NCBI GenBank assembly: GCA_013791935.1
Contig: VMSV01000044.1
Location: 1-39,124, forward strand
Source: Desulfobacteraceae bacterium
GTDB lineage: Bacteria > Desulfobacterota > Desulfobacteria > Desulfobacterales > UBA5616
DNA: 39,124 nucleotides
Direction: 5' to 3'
Shown: positions 17,412-25,869 of the stretch, one piece after another
Numbering within the stretch: the first letter of the stretch is position 1
Layout of the letters: every line of letters begins with the position of its first letter
Program-made: the position numbers and the translations under genes
Notes under the pieces: model-generated
What the model saw: the letters and a program-made list of their open reading frames with translations, nothing else
What the model was told of the DNA's origin: nothing
The model's database searches: none

Positions 17412-18374
17412 TTAAATCTGGATTTCCCCGTCCTTCATCACGCACTTATCATCAAGATAAATCGTGGGGCGATCAATGAGTATATCCTGGTGAACTTTGC
17501 TCATGGTTTTGCCGCCGATGTCATTGTTTCTGCCAATGGCCAGATGGGCGGTTCCGTAGCGAGCAAAGTCCAGTGACGTTCCGGCCAACGGATAGGGAAG
17601 AAAGTGACAGGTACCAATGCCCAGTTCCGCAATATTGGAGGCACCCTCATCGGTGGTAGCGATCCCCCATAAAATATCGTAATCTTTTTTAGCACCTTCC
17701 ATTTTTACGGCATGACCGTCTTTCACCGTGATGACCAATGGTTCTTTCAAAAGATAATTACGGTTCCGAATCGCCAGGTCCACAACGATGGTGCCTTGGG
17801 CGGTTCCTTCTATGGGTGTTGTGGCGGATTCCGCATAAAACGGAATCGTACCGTTATTGGGATTGCTGGGATAAACTTCCAGCGCTGCTCTGGAAACAAT
17901 ATCAAAAGTGATGTCCGTGCCTGCCGGTGTGGTGACCTTGGCGGTTTTGGAAGTTCTTAAGGCATGGGACAATTTTTTCGTACGCTCCGCCACCAGCTCG
18001 AGATCTTCAGCTTTGAGCTCATATTTCGACAGCATGCTTTCCGAAGCGGTGATGAGATGCCACCTTACGCCCAAGGCACTGGATTCTTTGCGGGCGGTGG
18101 TGTGGGAGATGGTGGCTCCTTCAGCAATGGAGTATATGGCATCAACTGCCTTCATGGCTGCTGCTACGGCTGCCGGGGGTTCCGCTCCATCGACCAGTCT
18201 TGGCGGGAAAAGTGCCAGTGTGGCGTCAAGGCCCATTTCCAGCAAGGTCTCCAAAAGCGTCTGGCCCAAATGCGCGGGTCGCGGTGTGCTGTCACAGACA
18301 ACTAACACTTTCTCCCCTGGGTTGGTTGCATTACACGCCACGAGCATGGTTTTAATATTTTCTTTTACATCCAT
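17412..18374 (-). CDS. M29/NicX-like metalloenzyme (aminopeptidase T superfamily)
   Basis: A 320-residue protein; the ATG at 18374 is chosen over the one at 18407 because AAAAAGGAG precedes it. It resembles the COG2309 superfamily, which holds M29 aminopeptidases and the non-haem iron 2,5-dihydroxypyridine dioxygenase NicX. Supporting segments are PAGTDITFDI, EGASNIAELGIG, AHLAIGRNNDIGGKTMSKVHQD and a C-terminal metal-ligand pair His295/Asp297. An oxygenase role is unlikely in a strict anaerobe, so a hydrolase or lyase on an acyl or amide substrate is more plausible. It lies just upstream of the mutase genes on the same strand and has its own palindromic control site. The function is unassigned. 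Confidence 0.65.
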   Translation of the reverse strand: MDVKENIKTMLVACNATNPGEKVLVVCDSTPRPAHLGQTLLETLLEMGLDATLALFPPRLVDGAEPPAAVAAAMKAVDAIYSIAEGATISHTTARKESSALGVRWHLITASESMLSKYELKAEDLELVAERTKKLSHALRTSKTAKVTTPAGTDITFDIVSRAALEVYPSNPNNGTIPFYAESATTPIEGTAQGTIVVDLAIRNRNYLLKEPLVITVKDGHAVKMEGAKKDYDILWGIATTDEGASNIAELGIGTCHFLPYPLAGTSLDFARYGTAHLAIGRNNDIGGKTMSKVHQDILIDRPTIYLDDKCVMKDGEIQI

Positions 18375-18426
18375 GGCATTCTCCTTTTTGAGGTGATGGC
18401 TTTGCATCGATAATAGATGGCTTTTA

Positions 18427-18446
18427 TATAAAGTTATAACTTTATA
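18427..18446. promoter_or_regulatory. perfect 20-bp palindrome, probable operator
   Basis: TATAAAGTTATAACTTTATA reads identically on both strands and lies 53 bases upstream of the M29-like start, in an AT-rich patch within GC-rich surroundings. The size and position fit a dimeric repressor (TetR, MarR or GntR type) overlapping the promoter of the mutase island. No regulator gene lies beside it, so the protein that binds is unknown. Confidence 0.65.
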
Positions 18447-18465
18447 ATGATTGTCGCGCCATCCG

Positions 18466-18597
18466 TCAACCCAAAAGATTTTTGGTAAATAACGGGCTGA
18501 ACCGGTCCTTGGGTTTTTTGCCTTCGTAATGCACCGATGCTTCGCTGGGGTATAATTTGCTCGGTTTTGTTGGGCAGGGGAACAACCAGCGCCGGAT
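18466..18597 (-). other. possible gene remnant (43-codon open tail without start)
   Basis: Most of the 340-base gap 18375-18714 is empty, but on the minus strand a frame open from 18597 to a stop at 18466 reads like a real protein end (KLYPSEASVHYEGKKPK, then RFSPLFTKNLLG). It has no start codon and I do not recognise it. It may be the 3' stump of a deleted gene. Confidence 0.25.
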
Positions 18598-18714
18598 TCA
18601 AGGGAATAGGATTTATGCTGTTATCATTTCAGTGGGTCACGCATTCCCGGAGACTGTAACTCGTGAGCCTTCTGTTTTTCAGGATCTTCCATTGTCTGAT
18701 CGACCGGCTTATCC

Positions 18715-19281
18715 CTAGGATCTTTTTCCCAGGTCATAGGCTCTTCCGATCAGTGTTCCCACCCCATGATACCTTCCCGCATCCGGACTGAACAGGATGG
18801 GACGAATTTTTTCCATATCCGCCTTGCCGTCTTCCATCAGCATCCCGTCCTCTATTTTTACGTCCAGAACCTCCCCGATAAACTGAGTGTGCAGGCCGAT
18901 TTCATAGGTATGAATCACCCTGCATTCTAGAATCATGGGGAATTCAGCCACATAAGGAGCATCCACAAGATCCGATTTTACCGGGGTGAGGCCGGTTTCC
19001 TTGAACTTGTCCACCTCCCGGCCGGAAACCATGCCAAAATAGTCCGCCTCCCGAGCAAAGGTTTCCGAAGGAACACTGAGGGTATAGGCTTGTTTTTCCA
19101 TGATATTGCCATAGGTATAGGTGGCCTTTCGAAGGGAAATGGTCACACAGGGCGGCTTGGAGCAACAGATACCGCCCCAGGCAATGGTCATCACATTGGG
19201 TTTGCCGTTTGGGCCAAAGGAGCCGACACACCAAACCGGAGCCGGAAAGATAAGGGTTTTTGCGCCAAATGATTTTTTCAT
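18715..19281 (-). CDS. flavoredoxin / flavin reductase-like FMN-binding protein
   Basis: A 188-residue protein of the flavin-reductase-like family, of which Desulfovibrio flavoredoxin is the best-known anaerobic member. Typical segments are PAPVWCVGSFGPNGKPNVMTIAW near the start, CVTISLRKATYTYGNI and the C-terminal RYHGVGTLIGRAYDLG. It would carry electrons through bound FMN in the cytoplasm. Its ATG overlaps the enoyl-CoA hydratase stop (ATGA), so the two are translationally coupled. It may supply electrons for a redox step on the acyl-CoA handled by that hydratase; this is inference. Confidence 0.85.
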   Translation of the reverse strand: MKKSFGAKTLIFPAPVWCVGSFGPNGKPNVMTIAWGGICCSKPPCVTISLRKATYTYGNIMEKQAYTLSVPSETFAREADYFGMVSGREVDKFKETGLTPVKSDLVDAPYVAEFPMILECRVIHTYEIGLHTQFIGEVLDVKIEDGMLMEDGKADMEKIRPILFSPDAGRYHGVGTLIGRAYDLGKRS

Positions 19282-20045
19282 GATGGTTTTCCCTTTTTCA
19301 TGCTGGCGAGCAGCGCATCGATTTTTTCATGGTTGTCCTCGGACCCGATGTAACTTCGGAAGAGCCATTCCTGGGTCCGCATGGCGGTGTCCACATCCTG
19401 ATTCAGCAGTGAATGGCCCAACTGCTTGGTTTCCTTCAAGCATCCCCGATCATAGGTGGCCATGGTGCGGGCAATTTCCATCACATTGGACAGGAGTTCT
19501 CCTTCGGGGAACACCTTGCTCACATAGCCCATGCGTTCGGCTTCATGGGCATCGTAGATCCTGCCGGTCAGGGCTACTTCTTTGGCCCGTCCCAAACCGA
19601 TGATTCGCCACAGGGGGTCCAAAACGGGCGTCAGGGACAGGGCAATTTCACGCTGTCCGAATTTTGCCCGTGTTGATGCGTAACGAATATCGCACATCAA
19701 GGTCAGGTCAAAACCACCGGCAATGGCAGCCCCACCTACGGCGGCAATCACGGGTTGTTCGCAGAACATGATGGCCCGGTAAGCCCGGTGGAACATGGCC
19801 GTATAGGCCTCGTTCGAACCTTTTTCCAGTTTCCGAATGATGTTCAGATCAAACCCAGCGGAAAAGATCTTCTCTCCTCCCGTCAGAATGATCACATGGA
19901 CATCCGTTCTCCCGGTCAGTTCCGTAAAAAGACCTTGAATCTCTTGCAGTACATCCGGGGCCAGGGCGTTTCCTTTTTCCGGCCGGTTGATCGTAACCGT
20001 TGCCACTTTGTCTTCAATGGTAAGTTTTAAATATTGTGTGTCCAT
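19278..20045 (-). CDS. enoyl-CoA hydratase/isomerase family protein
   Basis: A 255-residue crotonase-fold protein; the ATG at 20045 follows AAGGAG. The CoA-binding and oxyanion segments are present (SAGFDLNII, AAVGGAAIAGGFDLTLMCDI). Of the two catalytic glutamates of classical hydratases, the second is kept (Glu133 in GQREI) while the first is aspartate (Asp113, same 20-residue spacing). The usual PGAGG stretch after it is replaced by LTPVLDPLW. A hydration role is therefore uncertain; isomerase, thioesterase or C-C hydrolase activity is possible. It is first in the leftward transcript and is coupled to the flavoredoxin gene. Confidence 0.85.
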   Translation of the reverse strand: MDTQYLKLTIEDKVATVTINRPEKGNALAPDVLQEIQGLFTELTGRTDVHVIILTGGEKIFSAGFDLNIIRKLEKGSNEAYTAMFHRAYRAIMFCEQPVIAAVGGAAIAGGFDLTLMCDIRYASTRAKFGQREIALSLTPVLDPLWRIIGLGRAKEVALTGRIYDAHEAERMGYVSKVFPEGELLSNVMEIARTMATYDRGCLKETKQLGHSLLNQDVDTAMRTQEWLFRSYIGSEDNHEKIDALLASMKKGKPS

Positions 20046-20234
20046 GGAATGATTTCTCCTTAAAAGTCCTGATAATGATGGTCCAACCATACCGGCTTTC
20101 CCTAGGGTTGGTCAAGATTGAAAAGGAGATAGAAGGCGGCCAAGCACGATTTTTCCAGGCTCAAAATAACTCCCGGGACAAATCCTTGCCTTGGTTTAAA
20201 AAAAAGGCTAATCTCTCTTGAACAGGAGGTGACG

Positions 20235-20906
20235 GTGGAAAATTTAATCCATGAAAAATATTGGCTGAATCGTTTGAACAGGCTCAAAAAAGCCTTGGAG
20301 AAAAATAATTTCGAGGTGTTTCTGGCAAGCACCCCATCAGAAGCAAAGGACGTGGTCTTAAAGGAAATCATCCCCCGGACCCAAGCGAAAACCATTTCCA
20401 TGGGGGATTCCTTGACGGCCATCAGCACGGGAATATTCGCTGAGATTAAAAATCAGCCGAATCTGAATTTTTTAGATACGTTTGAGCCGGGAATCCCCTT
20501 TGAGGTAGCCTTTGAACGGCGAAGACAAGCCCTGCTGGTGGATTTGTTCATTACAGGAACCAACGCCGTGACCCAGAAAGGGCAACTGGTCAATCTGGAT
20601 ATGATCGGCAACCGTGTGGGAGGCATCACCTTCGGCCCCAAAAACGTCATCATTCTCGTGGGTCGGAATAAGTTGGTTCCAGACCTGGAAACCGCCATGG
20701 ACCGGGTGCGAACCTATGCTGCGCCGGTCAATGCCATCCGGCACCAGGCTGAGCACCCCGAGCTTGATCCCCCCTGCACCCAAACCGGGATCTGCGCCAA
20801 TTGCACCCATCCCTTAAGAATCTGCAACACCTGGACAATCACGGAAAAATCCTTTCCTCCAGGGCGGATCAAAATCGTTCTCATCAATGAGGATATGGGT
20901 CTATGA
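20235..20906 (+). CDS. LUD-domain (LutC/DUF162-type) protein
   Basis: A 223-residue protein of the LUD family, found in L-lactate oxidation (LutC) and in many anaerobe redox clusters. The GTG at 20235 is preferred since AGGAGG ends five bases before it. Landmarks are FEVFLASTPSEAKDVVL, GDSLTAISTGIF, LFITGTNAVTQKGQLVNLD and the C-terminal Cys motif TGICANCTHPLRICNTW, which may bind a metal or Fe-S centre. It is a lone plus-strand gene that ends 18 bases from the convergent mvhD stop. The partner Fe-S proteins LutA/LutB are absent from the window, so its substrate is unknown. Confidence 0.8.
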   Translation: MENLIHEKYWLNRLNRLKKALEKNNFEVFLASTPSEAKDVVLKEIIPRTQAKTISMGDSLTAISTGIFAEIKNQPNLNFLDTFEPGIPFEVAFERRRQALLVDLFITGTNAVTQKGQLVNLDMIGNRVGGITFGPKNVIILVGRNKLVPDLETAMDRVRTYAAPVNAIRHQAEHPELDPPCTQTGICANCTHPLRICNTWTITEKSFPPGRIKIVLINEDMGL

Positions 20907-20924
20907 AATTGAGAGAATGACTGA

Positions 20925-21401
20925 TTAAGCCAAACTGCTTCGACCTGCCTCCAACGTTGTTTTTTCAAAAGCTTTGTTTTCTCTCATCAGCCGGATGTGG
21001 CTGGGACCCAACCCCCTGACCCGCTCGGTTATTTCCGTGGCCAGCTCGGCGAACCGGCCCCCCATGGCGGATGAAAGATTGACCATGCCGATGCGCTCCG
21101 GGTCAACCCCCACGGCAGCAAGGATTTCCCGGGCATAGGCGATACGTTTTTTGGCTTTTAGATTTCCTTCCAGGAAATGGCATTCCCCTTCCAGTCACCC
21201 GGCCACAAAAACGCCGTCCACCCCGCTTTCCAAGGCTTTGAGCATGTGAAGCACATCCACCCGGCCGGTGCAAGGCAATTGAACGATCTTGATGTTTCCG
21301 GGATAGGAAAGCCGCATGGACCCGGCCAGATCCGCAGCCGCGTAGGCGCAGTAGCGGCAGCAGAAGGCGATGATCTGGGGCTCGAAATCATTATTTGGCA
21401 T
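20925..21401 (-). CDS. mvhD: MvhD-like hydrogenase/heterodisulfide reductase delta subunit, selenoprotein
   Basis: A 158-residue protein read through one TGA (21195-21197) as selenocysteine at residue 69. Upstream are IIAFCCRYCAYAAADLAG and QLPCTGRVDVLHMLKALE. The codon falls in VFVAG-U-LEGECHFLEGN, where MvhD proteins have Cys, followed by KKRIAYAREIL and NLSSAMGGRFAELATEITERV. Translation is fully conserved on both sides of the TGA, so it is not a random stop. A SECIS-like hairpin sits at 21162-21178. The ATG at 21401 is chosen because AAGGAGGAAACC precedes it. MvhD carries a [2Fe-2S] cluster and passes electrons to HdrA. The gene starts 16 bases after the hdrA stop. Confidence 0.92.
21162..21178 (-). 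promoter_or_regulatory. SECIS-like hairpin in mvhD
   Basis: On the minus strand ATTTCC-TGGAA-GGAAAT forms a perfect 6-bp stem with a 5-base loop. The loop begins 22 bases after the in-frame TGA, inside the coding sequence, which is the expected place for a bacterial SelB-binding element. The loop sequence and distance are identical to those in the hdrCB gene at 26403. Confidence 0.8.
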
Positions 21402-21417
21402 GGTTTCCTCCTTCATG

Positions 21418-24400
21418 TTAAGCCTCCATCAGGGAACAAACCTTTGAAATCAGCTGATCGTCTGTAAAATTCTGGAGGGTAATCACTTTGGCCGGGCATT
21501 CGGCAGCGCAGATACCGCAACCCTGGCACTTGACGCTTTCGATTACCACAATGCCTTCTTTTCCGATCCTGGGGGCTCCAAAAGGACAACTTCTCAGGCA
21601 CACCAGGCATCCGGCGCAACTGGCGGAATGCTGCATGACGGCCACCACCCCGCCCACCATGATGGTATCCCGGGCCAGCAGGGTCATGGCCCTGGATGCG
21701 GCGGCCTTGGCCTGGGCGATGGTTTCCTCCACGGGTTTGGGGTAATGGGCCAGACCGGCCATGAAAATTCCTTCGGAAGCAAAATCCACGGGCCGGAGTT
21801 TGGCATGGGCCTCCACCAGAAAACCCTCCGGGTTTACCGGCACCTTGAACATTTCAAAAAGTCCGGCATTTTCATTGGGGAGAACTGCGCTGGCCAGTAC
21901 GACCACATCAGGATGCAGGCTCACCGGAACCCCCATGACATGGTCCAGAACCGTGAGCTGAAGACGGCCGTCAGGGTCCAGATCCACTTCCGGCAGAAGA
22001 TCCATGTCGTAGCGGATGAACAGGACGCCTCTCTGCCGGGCTTCCTGGTAAAGATCTTCACGGAAACCGTAGGAGCGGATATCCCGGTAGATGATGAAGA
22101 CTTTCATGGACGGATTCTCCACCTTCATCCGGATGGCGCTTTTCAAGCTGTGAGTGCAGCAGATCCGGCTGCAGTATGGCCTCTCAGGGGTTCGGGACCC
22201 CACGCACTGGATGAAGGCCACTGCTTTCATTTTCTTTAAATCCACTTTTCCACGCAGGAGCGCCGTATCAAGATCCAGGTGGGTCATGACCCCGGCATGC
22301 TTGCCGTACAGGTATTCTTCCGGCTGGTATTCTCTTCCGCCGGTGGTAAGGATGGTGGCCCCGTGTTCGATGGTGAAGGGCTGTGCGACGTCTTTTTGCT
22401 GGATGGTGGTTGAAAAATTACCCGGAATACCGGCCGTTCGCTGGATCTTGGCTGAAAGAATCACCTCAATGTTGGGATGGTTCATGAGGATGGTGATGAT
22501 ATCCGCAAGATAGGCCTGGATATCCTCCCCCTGCCAGGTGTTGCGAAGCAGGCGTGCGTTGCCCCCCAGTTCATCGTTTTGCTCCACCAGATGCACCTTG
22601 CATCCCTGTTCGGCCAGGCTGAGTGCTGCTTCCATACCGGCCACCCCGCCCCCCACCACCAGGGCCGCCCGGATCACGCCGATGGGCACTCGAAACAGGG
22701 GCTCATTCCAGGCCACTTTGGCTACTGCCATGCGCACAAGATCCCTGGCCTTGGCTGTTGCAAGATCCGGGTTGTTCATATGCACCCAGGTATTCTGATC
22801 CCGAATATTGGCCATTTCAAAGAGATAGGGGTTCAGACCCGCTTCCCGAATGGTATCCTGAAAGATCGACTCGTGGGTCCGGGGGGAACAGGAAGCCACC
22901 ACCACCCGGTTAATCTGTTTTTCTTCAATAACGGCTTTGATGTGGTCCTGGGAATCCTGGGAACAGGTGAACAGGTTGTCTTCCACATGCACCACATGGG
23001 GGAGGCTTCGGGCATAATCCCTCACCGCTGGCACATCGGCAATGCCTCCGATATTGATCCCGCAGTTGCACACAAAAACCCCGATGCGGGGCTCTTCTCC
23101 TTGAATATTCCTTTCCGGAGGCAAGCTCCGGGTAAGGACCTCCGTTCCTCGAACGTCTGATAAGATTTCTGCCGCTGCGGAAGCTGCCGCTGAAGCTTCC
23201 ATGACCGATTGGGGAATATCCTTGGGCCCCTGAAAAGCACCGCAAACGAATATGCCTTCCCGGCTGGAGGAAACCGGCGTCAGGTTCCGGGTGGCGGCAA
23301 AACCGTGTTGGTTGAGATCGATTCCCAGCTTTTGAGCGGTTTCCTTCATGTCCTCTGCCGGAGACATGCCCACGGACAGGACCACCAGATCGAAAACCTC
23401 GTCCTTAATTTTGCCGTCCTCGGTTCCGAATCGAATGTGAAGCTGATCATTGGGCAGGGGGTCCACGGAATGGATGCGTGACCGGATGAAATTGACCTGC
23501 TTTTCCTCCCTGGCCCGATCGTAGTATTTTTCAAAATCCTTGCCGTAGGTGCGCATATCCATAAAGAAAATGGTGGTATCCAGTTCCCCGTGGCTGTGTT
23601 CCTTGGCAATGACCGCCTGCTTGATGGCATACATACAGCAGACTCCGGAACAATAGGAATGATCGCAGGCATTGATATCCCTGGACCCCACGCATTGGAC
23701 CCATGCGATTCTTTTCGGCTCCCGCTGATCCGACGGCCTCACCATGTGCCCCTTGAACGGGCCGGAGGCCGAAAGGATGCGCTCAAACTCCAGGCTGGTC
23801 ACCACATTGGGATGCCCGGCATAACTGTAGGTCGGGTATGCGCCGGGGTCAAAAGGCACGAATCCCGGTGCCAGGATCACCGCTCCCACCCGGATGGATT
23901 TTTGCTTCGTTAAAGTTTCATGTTCAACAGCGCCCGGAAGGCATGCTTTCACGCATTGGTAGCACTCGGAACAGATCCCGCATTGCAGGCACCGCTCGGC
24001 CTCCAGGCGAACCCTTATTTCATCCAAACCCAGTTGGACTTCATTGAAGTTCTTCATGCGCCGCCGGGCCGCCAGGTGGGGCATTTTCTGCCGGGGAATG
24101 GACTTGCCCCGGGTTTCAGGATCAAGAACCACGTTTGTAAACTCTCGGGATCGGCCCTGCTGGAGATCTTCTCCTTGGATAAAACGATGGATGGATATGG
24201 CCGCTTGTTTGCCGGCCTCAATGGCTTCCACCACCGTGGCCGGGCCCGTGATGGCATCACCCCCTGCGAAGATATCCGGATCTTCGCTCTGGAGGGTGGC
24301 GCTATCGACTTTCATGGTTCCCCAGTCACTCAAGGTGCAGGCGCATTCGTCGGTCAGGCAGGCCCAATCACTTTCCTGGCCGATGGCCGGAATCACCGCA

Positions 24401-25851
24401 TCCACTTCAATGATGAACTCCGAGCCCGGCAGGGGTTCAGGACGCCTTCTGCCACTTTCATCCGGCTCCCCCAGAACCATTTTGATGCATTCAATGGCCC
24501 TGACCTTTCCGTTTTCCGCCAGAATCCTCACCGGATGGGTGAGGGTCATAATCCGGATCTGTTCATCCAGGCATTCGGCGATTTCTTCTTTTGCAGCCGG
24601 CATCTCCTCCATACTTCTGCGGTATATGATAAAAGGTTCGGCAGATCCCAGGCGCAGGGCCGTTCGCACGGAATCCATGGCCACATTGCCGCCACCGATC
24701 ACTGCCACCCGGTCCCCCAGTTTCACCTTGTGCCCGGTATTGACCTTGAGAAGAAAATCAACCCCCGGATAAACCCCTTCCAGGTCCTCGCCTTCAATCC
24801 CCAGGGACTTGCAAGCCTGTGCGCCGATGCCAATGAAAAAGGCGGCAAAATCCTGTTTTCTCAATTGGCCGACGGTGAAATCCTTACCGATCTCAACCCC
24901 CGTTCGAAAGGTCACGCCCATGTTCCGGATGATCTGAATCTCCGCCTCCACCACATGACGGGGCAGCCGGTAAGCCGGAATCCCCAGGGTGAGCATGCCG
25001 CCCAGAATGGCCTGTTTTTCAAAGACCGTGACCTGGTAACCTTCCTTGGCCAGAAAATAGGCACAGGTGAGGCCGGCGGGACCCGAGCCCACAATGGCGA
25101 CTTTTTCATCCCGTAGAGACTTTTGTTCCGGCATAAAAGGTTTTCCGGAAGAGAAATCGTGGTCCGCCAGAAACCGGTGCAGGTATTGAATGCTCAAGGG
25201 CTGATCCACATCCTTCCGGTTGCAGGCCCCTTCGCAGGGATGATGGCAAACCCGCCCGCAGACTCCCGGAAAGGGATGTTCCTGCTTGAAAAGCTCAAGG
25301 GCTTCCCGGTATCTGCCCTTGTTCGCCAGGGCGATGAAACCCTGAACGCTCACATGGGCCGGACAGGTGGCCTTGCAGGGTGCGGTGCCTTTTTTCTCTA
25401 TGGCATAGCCGCTGGGCATGCCCTGGGGATAGAGTTTGTAGGCGGCCTGACGCTGGGCCAGTCCCGCATCAAAGGTGTTTTTGATATCCATGGGACAAAC
25501 CTTCTGACATTCCCCGCAAGCCGTGCATTTTTCAAGATTCACATGCCGGGGAAACTCCTTCAGCGCTACTTCGAAATTCCCTGAAGCACCTGAAATCTTA
25601 TCAATTTCAGTCAGGGTCATGAGTTCGATATTGAGATGCCTGCCGCATTCCACCAGTTTCGGGGAAATGATGCACATGGAACAATCGTTGGTGGGAAAGG
25701 TCTTGTCCAGCTGGGCCATGGTTCCGCCAATGGCGGACTGCCGTTCCACCAGATAAACATAAAACCCTGAATTGGCCAGATCGAGAGCTGCCTGAATTCC
25801 CGCTATGCCCCCGCCTGCAACCAGGACCGATCCTTTTTGTTCTTCTGACAT
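21418..25851 (-). CDS. hdrA: giant HdrA-NfnB-HdrA fusion protein
   Basis: A 1477-residue cytoplasmic iron-sulfur flavoprotein. The first HdrA FAD motif is at 13-18, followed by the HdrA cysteine segment NDCSMCIISPKLVECGRH and a ferredoxin motif (CTACGECQKVCP). An inserted NfnB/GltD module (about 155-570) has CKATCPAHVS, VCGRVCHHPCEGACNR, an FAD site (VGSGPAGLTCAYF), an NAD(P) site (VIGGGNVAMDSVRTA) and FAGGDAITGPATV. The HdrA part resumes with CLQCGICSECYQC and WVQCVGSRDINACDHSYC. A second HdrA unit follows from about 940 (VFVCNCGINIGGI, VVGGGVAGMEAALSLAEQ). Two [4Fe-4S] motifs end the protein (1412-1453). HdrA is the bifurcating flavin subunit. Here it carries its own NAD(P)H module, so it could link NAD(P)H, ferredoxin, HdrCB and MvhD. 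Confidence 0.92.
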   Translation of the reverse strand: MSEEQKGSVLVAGGGIAGIQAALDLANSGFYVYLVERQSAIGGTMAQLDKTFPTNDCSMCIISPKLVECGRHLNIELMTLTEIDKISGASGNFEVALKEFPRHVNLEKCTACGECQKVCPMDIKNTFDAGLAQRQAAYKLYPQGMPSGYAIEKKGTAPCKATCPAHVSVQGFIALANKGRYREALELFKQEHPFPGVCGRVCHHPCEGACNRKDVDQPLSIQYLHRFLADHDFSSGKPFMPEQKSLRDEKVAIVGSGPAGLTCAYFLAKEGYQVTVFEKQAILGGMLTLGIPAYRLPRHVVEAEIQIIRNMGVTFRTGVEIGKDFTVGQLRKQDFAAFFIGIGAQACKSLGIEGEDLEGVYPGVDFLLKVNTGHKVKLGDRVAVIGGGNVAMDSVRTALRLGSAEPFIIYRRSMEEMPAAKEEIAECLDEQIRIMTLTHPVRILAENGKVRAIECIKMVLGEPDESGRRRPEPLPGSEFIIEVDAVIPAIGQESDWACLTDECACTLSDWGTMKVDSATLQSEDPDIFAGGDAITGPATVVEAIEAGKQAAISIHRFIQGEDLQQGRSREFTNVVLDPETRGKSIPRQKMPHLAARRRMKNFNEVQLGLDEIRVRLEAERCLQCGICSECYQCVKACLPGAVEHETLTKQKSIRVGAVILAPGFVPFDPGAYPTYSYAGHPNVVTSLEFERILSASGPFKGHMVRPSDQREPKRIAWVQCVGSRDINACDHSYCSGVCCMYAIKQAVIAKEHSHGELDTTIFFMDMRTYGKDFEKYYDRAREEKQVNFIRSRIHSVDPLPNDQLHIRFGTEDGKIKDEVFDLVVLSVGMSPAEDMKETAQKLGIDLNQHGFAATRNLTPVSSSREGIFVCGAFQGPKDIPQSVMEASAAASAAAEILSDVRGTEVLTRSLPPERNIQGEEPRIGVFVCNCGINIGGIADVPAVRDYARSLPHVVHVEDNLFTCSQDSQDHIKAVIEEKQINRVVVASCSPRTHESIFQDTIREAGLNPYLFEMANIRDQNTWVHMNNPDLATAKARDLVRMAVAKVAWNEPLFRVPIGVIRAALVVGGGVAGMEAALSLAEQGCKVHLVEQNDELGGNARLLRNTWQGEDIQAYLADIITILMNHPNIEVILSAKIQRTAGIPGNFSTTIQQKDVAQPFTIEHGATILTTGGREYQPEEYLYGKHAGVMTHLDLDTALLRGKVDLKKMKAVAFIQCVGSRTPERPYCSRICCTHSLKSAIRMKVENPSMKVFIIYRDIRSYGFREDLYQEARQRGVLFIRYDMDLLPEVDLDPDGRLQLTVLDHVMGVPVSLHPDVVVLASAVLPNENAGLFEMFKVPVNPEGFLVEAHAKLRPVDFASEGIFMAGLAHYPKPVEETIAQAKAAASRAMTLLARDTIMVGGVVAVMQHSASCAGCLVCLRSCPFGAPRIGKEGIVVIESVKCQGCGICAAECPAKVITLQNFTDDQLISKVCSLMEA

Positions 25852-25869
25852 GGACCACCTCTCATTCTT

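Noticed and set aside
17412-18374. True 2,5-dihydroxypyridine dioxygenase
   Set aside because: The superfamily is shared with M29 peptidases, and an O2-dependent enzyme is out of place in this anaerobic gene context.
21158-21416. Separate short genes flanking the TGA in mvhD
   Set aside because: The two pieces are one continuous MvhD frame split only by a TGA at a conserved Cys site with a following SECIS-like hairpin, so they were merged as one selenoprotein.
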